Part shown: one piece after another, positions 25,801 to 33,831 of the stretch
How positions within the stretch are numbered: position 1 is the stretch's first letter
Layout of the letters: the number at the start of each line of letters is the position of its first letter
From: Promethearchaeota archaeon Loki_b32
GTDB lineage: Archaea; Asgardarchaeota; Lokiarchaeia; Sigyniarchaeales; SOKP01
Direction: 5' to 3'
Assembly: GCA_005223125.1 (NCBI GenBank)
Contig: NJBH01000016.1
Location: 1-64,000 of the forward strand
DNA: 64,000 nt
Notes under the pieces: generated by a model
The model's database searches: none
Told to the model about the DNA's origin: nothing
Seen by the model: the letters and a program-made list of their open reading frames with translations, nothing else
Made by a program: the position numbers and the translations under genes

Positions 25801-26345
25801 ACATTTAGAGTAGTGAATTTATCCTCAAGAGTATAATCAATGGCTTTAGCTTTACAGACACCTTTACAAAAACCACATCCGATGCATATATCCTGATCAA
25901 TTGAAAAAACTAAAGGAACTGCTTGTGGGAATTTAACTGATATAGCGGCTCTATTTGAAAGCCCCTCATTAAAAAAATCGATAGCCTCTACAGGACATTC
26001 TTGGGCACATACTCCACAGCCAGTACATTTTTCTTGATCCAATAATAAAGAATTTTGTTTCAACTCAACAGTAAAATTACCGGGATTTCCATCAATTTTT
26101 TCTAAATTTGTATTAATCAAAAGTGTAATATTTTCATGACGTCCAGCAGCAACCAATTTAGGAGCGAGAATACATATAGAACAATCATTCGTAGGAAAAG
26201 TTTTATCTAATTGAGACATAACACCTCCTATACTCATTGATGATTCAACTAAATAAACTTTATAGCCAGAATCTGCTAAATCCATTGAAGCTTGGATACC
26301 TGCTATTCCTCCACCTATTACTAGAACTGAACCAATTTTTTCCAT
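22884..26345 (-). CDS. hdrA: HdrA-HdrA-MvhD fusion protein
   Basis: This 1153-residue protein has, in order: (1) an HdrA N-terminal half, residues ~1-440, with FAD motif GGGIAGIQAS, Cys motif PTNDCSICIL, [4Fe-4S] sites at ~107-117 and 154-164 (CTGCGVC, CIGCGFC) and CVGS...CSSVCCM at ~247-265; (2) an HdrA C-terminal half, ~445-1010, with FICHCGINIGG, a second FAD site VGGGVAGMTAALNLAN, CVGSRNEENPYCSRMCC and two ferredoxin sites (CIGCNRCADVC, CKGCGDCAAEC); (3) MvhD, ~1014-1153, with FLCNWCSYAGADLAG and VMCSGG...GCHLGDCHY. HdrA carries the bifurcating FAD. The three parts match the products of the next three upstream genes, so this is a fused duplicate of them. Confidence 0.92.
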   Translation of the reverse strand: MEKIGSVLVIGGGIAGIQASMDLADSGYKVYLVESSMSIGGVMSQLDKTFPTNDCSICILAPKLVAAGRHENITLLINTNLEKIDGNPGNFTVELKQNSLLLDQEKCTGCGVCAQECPVEAIDFFNEGLSNRAAISVKFPQAVPLVFSIDQDICIGCGFCKGVCKAKAIDYTLEDKFTTLNVGAIILAIGFDEYDPSIIQQYGYSKYLNVVTSIEFERILSASGPHSGIILRPSDGIIPRKIAFLQCVGSRDKKRGAEYCSSVCCMYTAKEAVIAKEHMEIIDPTIFSMDVRAVGKDFDKYIERAQDEYGIRYIRSRISDIKEISETKDLILHFENEEGKIVSEIFNLVVLAVGALPNHSTKELAKKLNIELNGYDFCKTKPFSPVESSREGIYVCGMISEPKDIPETVVEASAAAGAVNILLSDVRNTLITEKELPKEIDISGEPPRIGVFICHCGINIGGVVDVPEVVEYANQLPDVIYSERNLYTCSADTQTNIKEKIKEFNLNRVIVASCTPRTHEPLFQATIREAGLNKYLFDLANIRDQCSWVHMHEPEEATEKAKDLVRMAVAKARKLVPLQEQQVEVIHKGMIVGGGVAGMTAALNLANQGFEVFLVEKSENLGGFSNNIYQTIENYNVQEFLKDLINKVNEHKLINIFLNARISSIGGYVCNFTTKITYGKEKQEKEFQHGIIIVATGAHEYQPKNSEFLFSKDKRVILQSEFEKILFTEEEKINDLKSVVMIQCVGSRNEENPYCSRMCCSEAIKNALKAKEINPNLNIIVLYRDIRTYGFKEKYYNLAREKGVIFLRFKDDKPPEINLENGKLAIYIDKPDIGNIKINADLVALSAGIVADGETNENLAKMLKVPINDDNFFLEAHVKLRPSDFATEGIFLCGTARGTATISESIAQAMSAASRATTILSKDILITEGIISKVDPALCIGCNRCADVCNYGAVGVKYEEGIMISEVNPLLCKGCGDCAAECPAEAITMSHFGRIQIEPMITEAAKVTVSDGQPRIVAFLCNWCSYAGADLAGVSRYQYPPNIRTIRVMCSGGIPKSFILQAFLEGADGVFVGGCHLGDCHYIAGNQDTLRRTNEIEKIIGSLGINPERFMRKWVSASEGKIYAETITNFTEKLKKLGPIENDYKKKEILIAR

Positions 26346-26347
26346 CT

Positions 26348-27118
26348 TTAAACCTCTTTAATCGATTTAAAAGTGGGAATTTCTTCATTTATTTGATCAA
26401 CATCAACTAAACCTCGAGCTCGAAGAGTAACAATATGATGCAATACCTTATGAGGTTCAACCTCAATTTCCTTTGCAATATCAGGAACAGATTTACCCTC
26501 TTTTTTAATTTTTTCTATAATTTTATGTCGAATGATTTCATTTTCAATAGCATTATCAAGTATTTCCTCAAATTCTTCTGTTGGAATTATTTCGCCATAT
26601 ACATTCCCCTCTGTTGTTAATTCTCTTTGCCTAGCAACTAAAGCTCTTAACCTTGTATCACATAGAGCAAATTTGACAGCATTTAGATTGTCAATTATTT
26701 CTTTTTTTATCTTTTTATTTTTAACAGGAGATGGTCCCAATTTACGAATATGCTCAGTAAAATCACGGACTATTTGAGCGAATCTATTTCCTTCTGCAGC
26801 AGAAACCCAATCAAGTCGTACTCGATCAGAGAAGCTTATCATAGATAAAGTTTTACTTAACATTTTCATTTTTAATTCTGCTTCATAATTACCACTTATA
26901 TAATGGCAATCTCCTAAATGGCATCCTAAAACAAGTACTCCATCAATACCATTCATAAATGCTTCAGCGATAAATACAGGATCAACTCTTCCCGAACACA
27001 TAACACGAATAACTCTGACATTCGTTGGATATTGGATTCGACTAACACCTGCTAAGTCTGCTCCTGCATAAGAGCACCAATTACATAAAAATCCCAAAAT
27101 TTTTGGTTCAAATACCAT
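26348..27118 (-). CDS. mvhD: MvhD-type [2Fe-2S] subunit with a C-terminal helix-turn-helix
   Basis: In this 256-residue protein, residues 1-~145 are an MvhD/FlpD delta subunit (FLCNWCSYAGADLAGVSRIQ, RVMCSGRVDP, GCHLGDCHY), which links HdrA to a hydrogenase or other electron donor through a [2Fe-2S] cluster. Residues ~150-256 are extra: a helical stretch and then a winged-helix-like part (KEGKSVPDIAKEIEVEPHKV, LHHIVTLRARGLVDVDQ). The tail may dock to other subunits or bind DNA; which is not shown by the sequence. The gene is 3 bases from hdrA(C) and 2 bases from the fusion gene. Confidence 0.88.
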   Translation of the reverse strand: MVFEPKILGFLCNWCSYAGADLAGVSRIQYPTNVRVIRVMCSGRVDPVFIAEAFMNGIDGVLVLGCHLGDCHYISGNYEAELKMKMLSKTLSMISFSDRVRLDWVSAAEGNRFAQIVRDFTEHIRKLGPSPVKNKKIKKEIIDNLNAVKFALCDTRLRALVARQRELTTEGNVYGEIIPTEEFEEILDNAIENEIIRHKIIEKIKKEGKSVPDIAKEIEVEPHKVLHHIVTLRARGLVDVDQINEEIPTFKSIKEV

Positions 27119-27121
27119 TTA

Positions 27122-28786
27122 TTATCCACCTCCATAAGTTACAATTTCAGCAGTTATTTGATCACTAGTAAAGTGGTGTATGGTTATTGCATTTTGCGGA
27201 CAACTAGCGCCACATACTCCACACCCTTTACAAACAACCTTATTAACTACTACAGTATCTGTTTCTTCATCTCTAGATATTGCACTATAGGGACAAATCT
27301 TAATACATGCTTCACATCCCACACATAAATCTGTATTAATTTCGGCTGTAGAACCTTCTACTTCTAGCATTTCTTTCGAGATTATTGTACTTGCTCTAGA
27401 AGCTGCCGCATTTGATTGTGATATAGATTCTGATATATCTGCGGGCCAATGAGCTGAACCACATACAAATATACCATCAGTAGCAAAATCAACGGGTCTC
27501 AATTTCACATGAGCTTCTAAAAAGAAGTTATTCTCCTCTAACGGAACTTTTAACATTTTAGCTAATTGCTCTGAATCTTCATTTGCAATAAGTGGCATTG
27601 ATAATACCAATAGATCATATGGAACTCCAATACCTTGATTCATAAATTCATTATAAACTTCAATATGATCTTTCTTAATAATTGGAGGTTTTTCTGGCAA
27701 ATAATTTATAAATAATATTCCCATCTCTCTTGCTCTTCTATAATATTCCTCATAGGCAACACCCTGAGTTTGTAAATCTCTAAATATTATAGTAACATTA
27801 GCATCTGGATTTTGCTCTTTGAGTAAGATTGCATTTTTAAGAGCAGTCATACAACAAATATTCGAACAATATTTTCGTTCTTCATTTCTACAACCAACAC
27901 ATTGAATCATAGTTATGTTGTTGGTGTTGATTGAATTCTCTTTTAATAGTCCCTCTAATTCTAATTGACTTATTATATTTTTTCCATTATAATTATAATA
28001 ACCTTCTGGTGATAAAGCTTTCGCCCCTGTAGCAACAATAATTGCACCTGCTTCAATTTCAATTATTTTTTTATTTTGGAGAATAATTACTTTAAAATTT
28101 CCTACATATCCTTCAATTTTTTCTATTACAGCAGATTTATATACATCTATTTTTTTATGGTTCTCTACTAAATTTCTTGTTTCTAATAAATTTGAAGCAT
28201 CTTCATTAGTAGGATATACCTTATTCAGATATCTGAGTAATCCTCCTAATTCAGAGTCCTTTTCTATTAAACTTACTTTAAAGTTTTGGTTTGCTAGATT
28301 TAAAGCAGCGTTCATTCCTGCGATCCCTCCACCTATTACTATAGCAGAAGGTATCACACTAACTTGCATTTTTTCTAATGATTCTAATAGGGCAGCCTTA
28401 TAAACTCCCATTCTAATGAGATCTTTGGCTTTTTCGGTGCCTTTTTCTGGTTCTTTCATATGAACCCAAGAATCTTGATCTCGAATATTTACCATTTCAA
28501 ATAAATAAGGATTTAAACCAGCTTCTTGACAAGTTGATCTAAATAAAGGTTCATGGGTTCGAGGAGAACATGATGCTACAATAACACGATTTAAATTATG
28601 TTCTTTTATATTTTCTCTGATCTCACTTAATCCCACTTCTGAACATGTATAAAGGTTAGCAGCACTATACACTACATTTGGTAAAGTCTTGGTATATTCT
28701 GTTAACTCAGGAATATCTAAAACACCGCCTATATTAGTACCACAATGACAAATAAAAACTCCAATTCTAATAGCTTCATCCGACAT
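27122..28786 (-). CDS. hdrA: HdrA C-terminal half
   Basis: This 554-residue protein opens with FICHCGTNIGGVLDIPELTE, carries an FAD site VIGGGIAGMNAALNLANQ, CVGCRNEERKYCSNICCM, and two C-terminal ferredoxin clusters (CVGCEACIKICPYSAI, CKGCGVCGASCPQNAI). It corresponds to residues ~445-1010 of the 1153-residue fusion. Split HdrA is known from other Hdr systems. The gene starts 5 bases after hdrA(N half) and should be assembled with it. Confidence 0.9.
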   Translation of the reverse strand: MSDEAIRIGVFICHCGTNIGGVLDIPELTEYTKTLPNVVYSAANLYTCSEVGLSEIRENIKEHNLNRVIVASCSPRTHEPLFRSTCQEAGLNPYLFEMVNIRDQDSWVHMKEPEKGTEKAKDLIRMGVYKAALLESLEKMQVSVIPSAIVIGGGIAGMNAALNLANQNFKVSLIEKDSELGGLLRYLNKVYPTNEDASNLLETRNLVENHKKIDVYKSAVIEKIEGYVGNFKVIILQNKKIIEIEAGAIIVATGAKALSPEGYYNYNGKNIISQLELEGLLKENSINTNNITMIQCVGCRNEERKYCSNICCMTALKNAILLKEQNPDANVTIIFRDLQTQGVAYEEYYRRAREMGILFINYLPEKPPIIKKDHIEVYNEFMNQGIGVPYDLLVLSMPLIANEDSEQLAKMLKVPLEENNFFLEAHVKLRPVDFATDGIFVCGSAHWPADISESISQSNAAASRASTIISKEMLEVEGSTAEINTDLCVGCEACIKICPYSAISRDEETDTVVVNKVVCKGCGVCGASCPQNAITIHHFTSDQITAEIVTYGGG

Positions 28787-28791
28787 TTTTT

Positions 28792-30087
28792 TTATCCCCT
28801 CATTACTATTTCAGCAGCTTTAGCGGCTGCTCCACTTGCATCAACAACTGAACTTGGAATATCCATTGGTTCTCTACAAGCACCGCAGAGAAATATTCCT
28901 TCTTTAGAGGATATTTGTGGTTGGTAACTATTTGCTTTGAAAAAGTTAAAATCATTTATTTTAATTCCAAGAATTTTAGCTAAATTTCCGGCATCTTTTT
29001 TAGGTATCATACTAGTAGCTAAAATTACTAAGTCAAATTTAAGTTGTTTAACTTGTGAAGTAGTAATATCTTCATAAACAATAAGAGGATTTTTCTGGTC
29101 ATCTTCTAATATCTTCGCTACCTTTCCTTTAATGTATTTAATAGCATAATCATCGCATCCCCTTTGAATATATTCTCGAAAACCTTTGCCAGCGGCTCTA
29201 AGATCAATATAGAATATTGAAGTATCTATTTCATTGTCATGCTCATAGGCGATCATTGCTTCTTTAGTGGTATACATACAACAACAAGATGAACAATATG
29301 GATTGTTTTTTATATCCCTTGAACCTACACAATTAATAAAAGCAAGTTTTTTAGGGTCATTTTTATCTGAGGGTCTCTTCAAATGACCATCTAAAGGTCC
29401 AGAAGCACAAATTAATCTTTCAAATTCTAAAGCAGTAACAACATTGGGATATCGTCCATATCCTAAAGATCCAAGAGTTTTTGGATCAAATATATCATAA
29501 CCTGTTGCCACGATGATTGAACCTACGTTTAATTCTAATTCTTCATCCTTTTGGTCGAAATCGATTGCTTCTCTCTCACATACTTTTTCACAAATCCTAC
29601 AAGCATCTTTTGTGAAAAGTAAGCAGTTTTTTCTATCTATTCTCATTATTGATGGAACTCCCTGAACATAATCGATATATATTGCTCTACGCTTCCTTAA
29701 TTTCATATCAAATTCATCATCTACCCTCATTGGGCATTTTTCTATACATAGTCCACAATTTATGCATTCATCTTCTTTTACATATCTTGCTTTCTTGAAT
29801 ATTTTCACATTGAAATTCCTTGGTTGGCCTGACAAGTTCTTTACTTCTGAAAGAGTATGTAAAGTAATATTTGGATGTCGAGAACACTCTGCAAGCTTAG
29901 GAGCTAAAATACAGATAGAACAGTCATTAGTAGGGAATGTTTTATCAAGCTGAGCCATCCTTCCACCAATGCAGGCATTTTTCTCAATTAATTCGACTTT
30001 TATACCTCTTTCCGCCAAATCTAAGGATGCTTGAATCCCTGCGATTCCTCCCCCAATAACCATTACTCTTTTTAAATTTTTACTCAA
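28792..30087 (-). CDS. hdrA: HdrA N-terminal half
   Basis: This 431-residue protein has the FAD site VIGGGIAGIQASLDLAE, CSICILAPKLAE, ferredoxin sites CINCGLCIEKCP and CRICEKVCEREA, the characteristic CVGSRDIKNNPYCSSCCCM, and ends DIPSSVVDASGAAAKAAE. It corresponds to residues 1-~440 of the fusion at 22884. The second ferredoxin-like site has an unusual spacing (CLLFTKDACRICEKVC). It lies 20 bases from hdrB. Confidence 0.9.
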   Translation of the reverse strand: MSKNLKRVMVIGGGIAGIQASLDLAERGIKVELIEKNACIGGRMAQLDKTFPTNDCSICILAPKLAECSRHPNITLHTLSEVKNLSGQPRNFNVKIFKKARYVKEDECINCGLCIEKCPMRVDDEFDMKLRKRRAIYIDYVQGVPSIMRIDRKNCLLFTKDACRICEKVCEREAIDFDQKDEELELNVGSIIVATGYDIFDPKTLGSLGYGRYPNVVTALEFERLICASGPLDGHLKRPSDKNDPKKLAFINCVGSRDIKNNPYCSSCCCMYTTKEAMIAYEHDNEIDTSIFYIDLRAAGKGFREYIQRGCDDYAIKYIKGKVAKILEDDQKNPLIVYEDITTSQVKQLKFDLVILATSMIPKKDAGNLAKILGIKINDFNFFKANSYQPQISSKEGIFLCGACREPMDIPSSVVDASGAAAKAAEIVMRG

Positions 30088-30107
30088 ATTAGATCATCCT
30101 CCATATC

Positions 30108-30977
30108 TTAAGGAATTTTTTGTAGGATCTCATTCACTTTGATCCTATGGAAATTTAATCCAAGGTCCTCTGTTTTTATTCCTAAAGCTAAAGCAATTAA
30201 CTCGGTTATGTAAAAAACAGGAAAATTATAGTCAGTATTTTTATTTTTATTTATTTCTCTCTGATTAAAATCAAATTGCTGATAACAAGCGGGACAGACA
30301 CAGACAATACAATCTGCTCCTGCTTCTTTCATGCTTTTAAGTTTGCTCTCTAACATACTTAGGGAGATCTCTTTATCAGATTTTTCTACTGGATTTCCAC
30401 AGCAATCGTTCTTCATATCATACTCAATAGGATCTGCTCCAATTGCTTCTATTAATTCATCTAAAGTTTTAGGATTAAGTGGATCATCCCAATTAATTAT
30501 TTCAGATGGACGTAAATAATGACAACCTGGGTGACCAGCGACTTTTAGATCTTTTAATGGTTTTTCAACCTTTTCTTTAATTTTTTCCATATTTTCATGT
30601 AATACTTCAGCAAAATGTTTAATATAAATATCTCCTTTATAAGTTTTTCCTATTACTTTTAATTTCAAATTAATTTCATTTTTCTTCTCATCATCATTAT
30701 CTAAAATATGTTTAACCATTTTGAGAGACTCTGTACATCCAGAACAGAGGCTTAATATATTGTTGTTACTTTCTTCAAAAAGACATAAATTCCTTGCTCC
30801 TAAGGCTAAGAATGTTTCATGATCCAATTGAGCTGCTCCAGTAGGATCTGGACAACACGAACATTTAGCTTGATCTCCGACTTTTATACCAATTTTTTCA
30901 AATGTTCTGCGCGCTGATGCTTCCAAAAATGGAAGCCTACCGGGAATAACACAACCTAAAAAGTAGTTATAAGACAT
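30108..30977 (-). CDS. hdrB: Heterodisulfide reductase subunit B (HdrB)
   Basis: The 289 residues contain both CCG domains: KCSCCPDPTG with LCSGCTESL, and NDCCGNPVEK with VCVCPACYQQ. In methanogens these bind the non-cubane [4Fe-4S] clusters that split the CoM-S-S-CoB bond; in Asgard archaea the substrate could be another thiol or a protein partner. The start ATG lies 1 base after hdrC. Both Cys sets are complete, so catalysis is expected to be intact. Confidence 0.92.
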   Translation of the reverse strand: MSYNYFLGCVIPGRLPFLEASARRTFEKIGIKVGDQAKCSCCPDPTGAAQLDHETFLALGARNLCLFEESNNNILSLCSGCTESLKMVKHILDNDDEKKNEINLKLKVIGKTYKGDIYIKHFAEVLHENMEKIKEKVEKPLKDLKVAGHPGCHYLRPSEIINWDDPLNPKTLDELIEAIGADPIEYDMKNDCCGNPVEKSDKEISLSMLESKLKSMKEAGADCIVCVCPACYQQFDFNQREINKNKNTDYNFPVFYITELIALALGIKTEDLGLNFHRIKVNEILQKIP

Positions 30978-30978
30978 T

Positions 30979-31485
30979 TTATTTACTTTCCTCTAATATT
31001 TTTATTTTTTTTTCAAAATCAGTAGCATCTAACAATTTTTTTAACTCACTAATATCAGCAGATTCTACATTCGGAAGTCCCAATTGATCTCTTCTACGAA
31101 TGATTGGTTGTGTTAGTGGAATTGCTAACCCATTTTCTATTATACTTTTTGCTTGCATTTTAAAAGTCTCAGGATAAGGTTCTCCTAATAAAACAATCTT
31201 ATTTTTAATTCTCTCAAAAATTTCTGTTAAAAAAACGTTTTGGGGGCATTCTTCTACACACATCTGACAAGTACAACATAACCATACATTAGGTTTTTGA
31301 TCTTTTAATAGCAAGTCTTTAAGCCCTAAAAGCGATTGTTCGATAATTTTTCGAGGATTATATTCACCATTAGTGATAAAAGCGACAGGACATGAGCTAG
31401 AACAAGTTCCACATTGATAACAATAATTTAATGAAAAATCGTCCTTTATAAGCTCTTTTCGAAATTCAAAATCAACCATTTGCAT
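30979..31485 (-). CDS. hdrC: Heterodisulfide reductase subunit C (HdrC)
   Basis: This 168-residue protein has two [4Fe-4S] ferredoxin motifs, LNYCYQCGTCSSSCPVAF and LCCTCQMCVEECPQNV, in the usual HdrC arrangement; it passes electrons from HdrA to HdrB. It is the first gene of the string that runs down to metF. ATG at 31485; an internal ATG two codons later is also possible. The 187-base region upstream separates it from the divergent frhB-type gene. Confidence 0.92.
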   Translation of the reverse strand: MQMVDFEFRKELIKDDFSLNYCYQCGTCSSSCPVAFITNGEYNPRKIIEQSLLGLKDLLLKDQKPNVWLCCTCQMCVEECPQNVFLTEIFERIKNKIVLLGEPYPETFKMQAKSIIENGLAIPLTQPIIRRRDQLGLPNVESADISELKKLLDATDFEKKIKILEESK

Positions 31486-31672
31486 AATTTTTTAGCCCAT
31501 ACGCGATATGTTTTAGATTGTAATTTTCTATTTTATAAATATTGATATTTTTAATAATATATTCATTATATTTTTAAGGATTACATTAATTTTTTCCAAT
31601 ATTATAATTATTATTAGAAAATATTATAAAATTATTAATTAACTTTTGAAAAAATAGCAATGGTAAATTTGT
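31486..31672. promoter_or_regulatory. Divergent promoter region between hdrC and the frhB-type gene
   Basis: 187 AT-rich bases between two divergent starts. A/T boxes at about 31532-31546 (TTTTATAAATATTG) and 31620-31640 (AAATATTATAAAATT) could serve the hdrC and frhB sides. The adjacent genes suggest co-regulation. No operator palindrome is obvious. Confidence 0.35.
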
Positions 31673-32803
31673 ATGGCTGAAGATCCTACAGCAAAAATAA
31701 GTGATATCAAGCCTAAATCTTTTGAAGATCTCATTAAAAATGTTCATGAAAAAGATATATGTGGAGAATGCGGGGGCTGTGTAAGCTTTTGCACCGCAGC
31801 AGATATAGGAGCAATCGAAATGACTGAAGATGGACCACCTCATTATTCTAATGAAGAAAATTGTTTACATTGTGGAATTTGCTATTTAATTTGTCCTGAA
31901 ACTTTTGAATTGGATAATGAATTAAATATTAAATATGATTTTAAACCTCCAATTGGAAATTGGCTTAAAATTGTAACAGCTCAAGCGAAAGATCCAAAAA
32001 TTCGAGAAATAGCTACTGATGGGGGCGTTGTTACAGCTATTTTAATTGCTCTTTTTGAAAATAATTTAATAAATGGCGCACTTATTTCAAAACGAGTTAG
32101 CTCTTTTCAGAGAATATCTTTTTTTGCTAAAAGTAGGGAAGAAATTCTTGAAGCAGCAGGAACTTATTATGATTTAAAAGGACCCGTTCCGGAATTAGGG
32201 AACTATAATACTTTTGTTTCCACTATTTCTGAATTAAAAAAAATTAATTATTCCGATTATATGAAAATTGCTGTTGTTGGAGTTCCCTGCCAGATTCACT
32301 CCATTAGAAAAATGCAAGAACTAAATATTATTCCTGCTCATATTGTGAAGTATACTTTAGGTTTATTTTGCTATGAGAATTTTAAATTTGATGATGTTGC
32401 TAGAGCGAAAATAGAGGAGAGGTTCAACTTTTCTTTTAAGGACATTGAGAAGATAAATATAAAAGACAATTTGATAATTAATTTAAGAAATAAAGATACT
32501 CCCTTAAAAATACAATTTTCTGAACTTAGAGATATTATGAGACATGCATGTAGAGTATGTGAAAATTTTTCAAATTATTTTGCGGATATTTCTTTCGGAG
32601 GGTTGGGCTCTCAAACTGGTTATACCACTGTTATGGTTAGGACAAAAACAGGAGAAAGAATTTATAATCTCGCTCAAAATAAAGGATATATTATTGAACC
32701 AAAGGATTTAAATAGTTCTGTAGAAAAATCAAAAATACTAGCACAAATTATTAGTTTTAGTAAAAAAAAGTTAAAAAGAACTGAAGAATTTGAAGTAAGA
32801 TAA
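31673..32803 (+). CDS. FrhB/FdhB-family F420 (or ferredoxin) oxidoreductase subunit
   Basis: In this 376-residue protein, the N-terminal ferredoxin part has CGECGGCVSFC and CLHCGICYLICPE. The FrhB core follows: ATDGGVVTAILIALFENNLI, a VVGVPCQIHSIRKMQEL segment, and DIMRHACRVCENFSNYFADI with further cysteines and SFGGLGSQTGY. FrhB-type proteins carry FAD and exchange electrons between F420 and iron-sulfur clusters. Divergent from the Hdr string, it is a candidate electron donor or acceptor for it, for example F420H2-dependent reduction. Partner not proven. Full length. Confidence 0.88.
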   Translation: MAEDPTAKISDIKPKSFEDLIKNVHEKDICGECGGCVSFCTAADIGAIEMTEDGPPHYSNEENCLHCGICYLICPETFELDNELNIKYDFKPPIGNWLKIVTAQAKDPKIREIATDGGVVTAILIALFENNLINGALISKRVSSFQRISFFAKSREEILEAAGTYYDLKGPVPELGNYNTFVSTISELKKINYSDYMKIAVVGVPCQIHSIRKMQELNIIPAHIVKYTLGLFCYENFKFDDVARAKIEERFNFSFKDIEKINIKDNLIINLRNKDTPLKIQFSELRDIMRHACRVCENFSNYFADISFGGLGSQTGYTTVMVRTKTGERIYNLAQNKGYIIEPKDLNSSVEKSKILAQIISFSKKKLKRTEEFEVR

Positions 32804-33125
32804 GTAATTTGAAACAATTAAAAGCTCAGTTCATAATAAGAAATACAAATATTTCAAATATTATTAGAAAGAAAATTTAGAAAATCTGATTTAAAACTTA
32901 AAGAATCAAGTGAAGACTAGCTAATTTAATTATAAATTATTATTCTCTAGTGTTTACGAAAAATTGAAATGAAAATAATTATTTTATTATATTTAAAGCA
33001 TGAATTAACTATTAAAAATATTAAAAAATAATAATAAATATAATATCCAAGTATATTATCCTTTAATTAAATAAAAAAGTAAAATCTAGTTAAACTCGCA
33101 TTACTAAAAAATTGGTGAAACAACA
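32804..33125. other. Gene-free AT-rich gap
   Basis: About 320 bases with no readable gene, repeat or strong palindrome. The A/T-rich stretch around 33020-33050 could contain the promoter of the GTPase gene starting at 33126. Confidence 0.3.
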
Positions 33126-33806
33126 ATAAAGATACTGGTGTCTGGTCCATTACAATCGGGTAAATCGAGTTACATAAAAGCCTTAGATCCAAATGCTTTA
33201 AACGTTGAAGCGAAAGGAAAAGATGAGAAATTTTATACAGTTGGGATGGATCTTGGGAGTATAAAGCTAAACGGATTTGATTGTTATTTATTTGGTACTC
33301 CAGGGCTTTTAAGATTCTCTATAATGCGTCGTATCGTCTCTACTGGTTCCGATGGATTAATATTTATTTTTGATGCTGCGGCTCCTGAAAAGGATGATAG
33401 TGCAATTGTAATATTAAATTCTATTAGAAAGATATTACCCCCTAATATTCCAACAGTTTTTATAGCAAATAAACAGGATATTGACGACGCTCGATCTCCA
33501 GATGTGATCCGTTCCCAAAATTATTTACATAAAGATAATAAAATCTTCCCTACAAGCACTCAAACTGGATTAAATATAAAAGAATCTATTACTTATTTAG
33601 TAAATCATATATATGAAGAATATTCATCATTACTTAAAACTCTTCGAGTGTATGAGAATGATATTGAAGGATTAGCACAAGAACTAAAAAAAGATAAGAT
33701 GCAAATGCGAGATTTATTAAATAATTTAGAAATTAAACGATTTGTTGAATTAGATAGGATAAATAAGACTTATAAAGTAAGATCTGGCTTAAAATATTTA
33801 GTTTAA
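33126..33806 (+). CDS. Ras-like GTPase with C-terminal helical extension, apparent ATA start
   Basis: The coding sense clearly begins KILVSGPLQSGKSSYIKALD, but the only ATG/GTG/TTG in frame is a GTG at 33138, which would cut off the first beta strand. An ATA at 33126 lies 7 bases after GGTGA and would give the natural (M)KILVSGP start, so an ATA start or an ATG-to-ATA change is likely. G1 GPLQSGKSS, G3-like FGTPGLLRF and G4 ANKQDI are intact. Residues ~165-226 are an alpha-helical extension (YENDIEGLAQELKKDKMQMR, then IKRFVELDRINKTYKVRSG) that may be a winged-helix-like or dimer element. Family: GTPases with GTPG in G3, seen in bacteria and archaea. Confidence 0.75.
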   Translation: MKILVSGPLQSGKSSYIKALDPNALNVEAKGKDEKFYTVGMDLGSIKLNGFDCYLFGTPGLLRFSIMRRIVSTGSDGLIFIFDAAAPEKDDSAIVILNSIRKILPPNIPTVFIANKQDIDDARSPDVIRSQNYLHKDNKIFPTSTQTGLNIKESITYLVNHIYEEYSSLLKTLRVYENDIEGLAQELKKDKMQMRDLLNNLEIKRFVELDRINKTYKVRSGLKYLV

Positions 33807-33831
33807 TTGCTTTTTTTAAGTTAAATACTTT

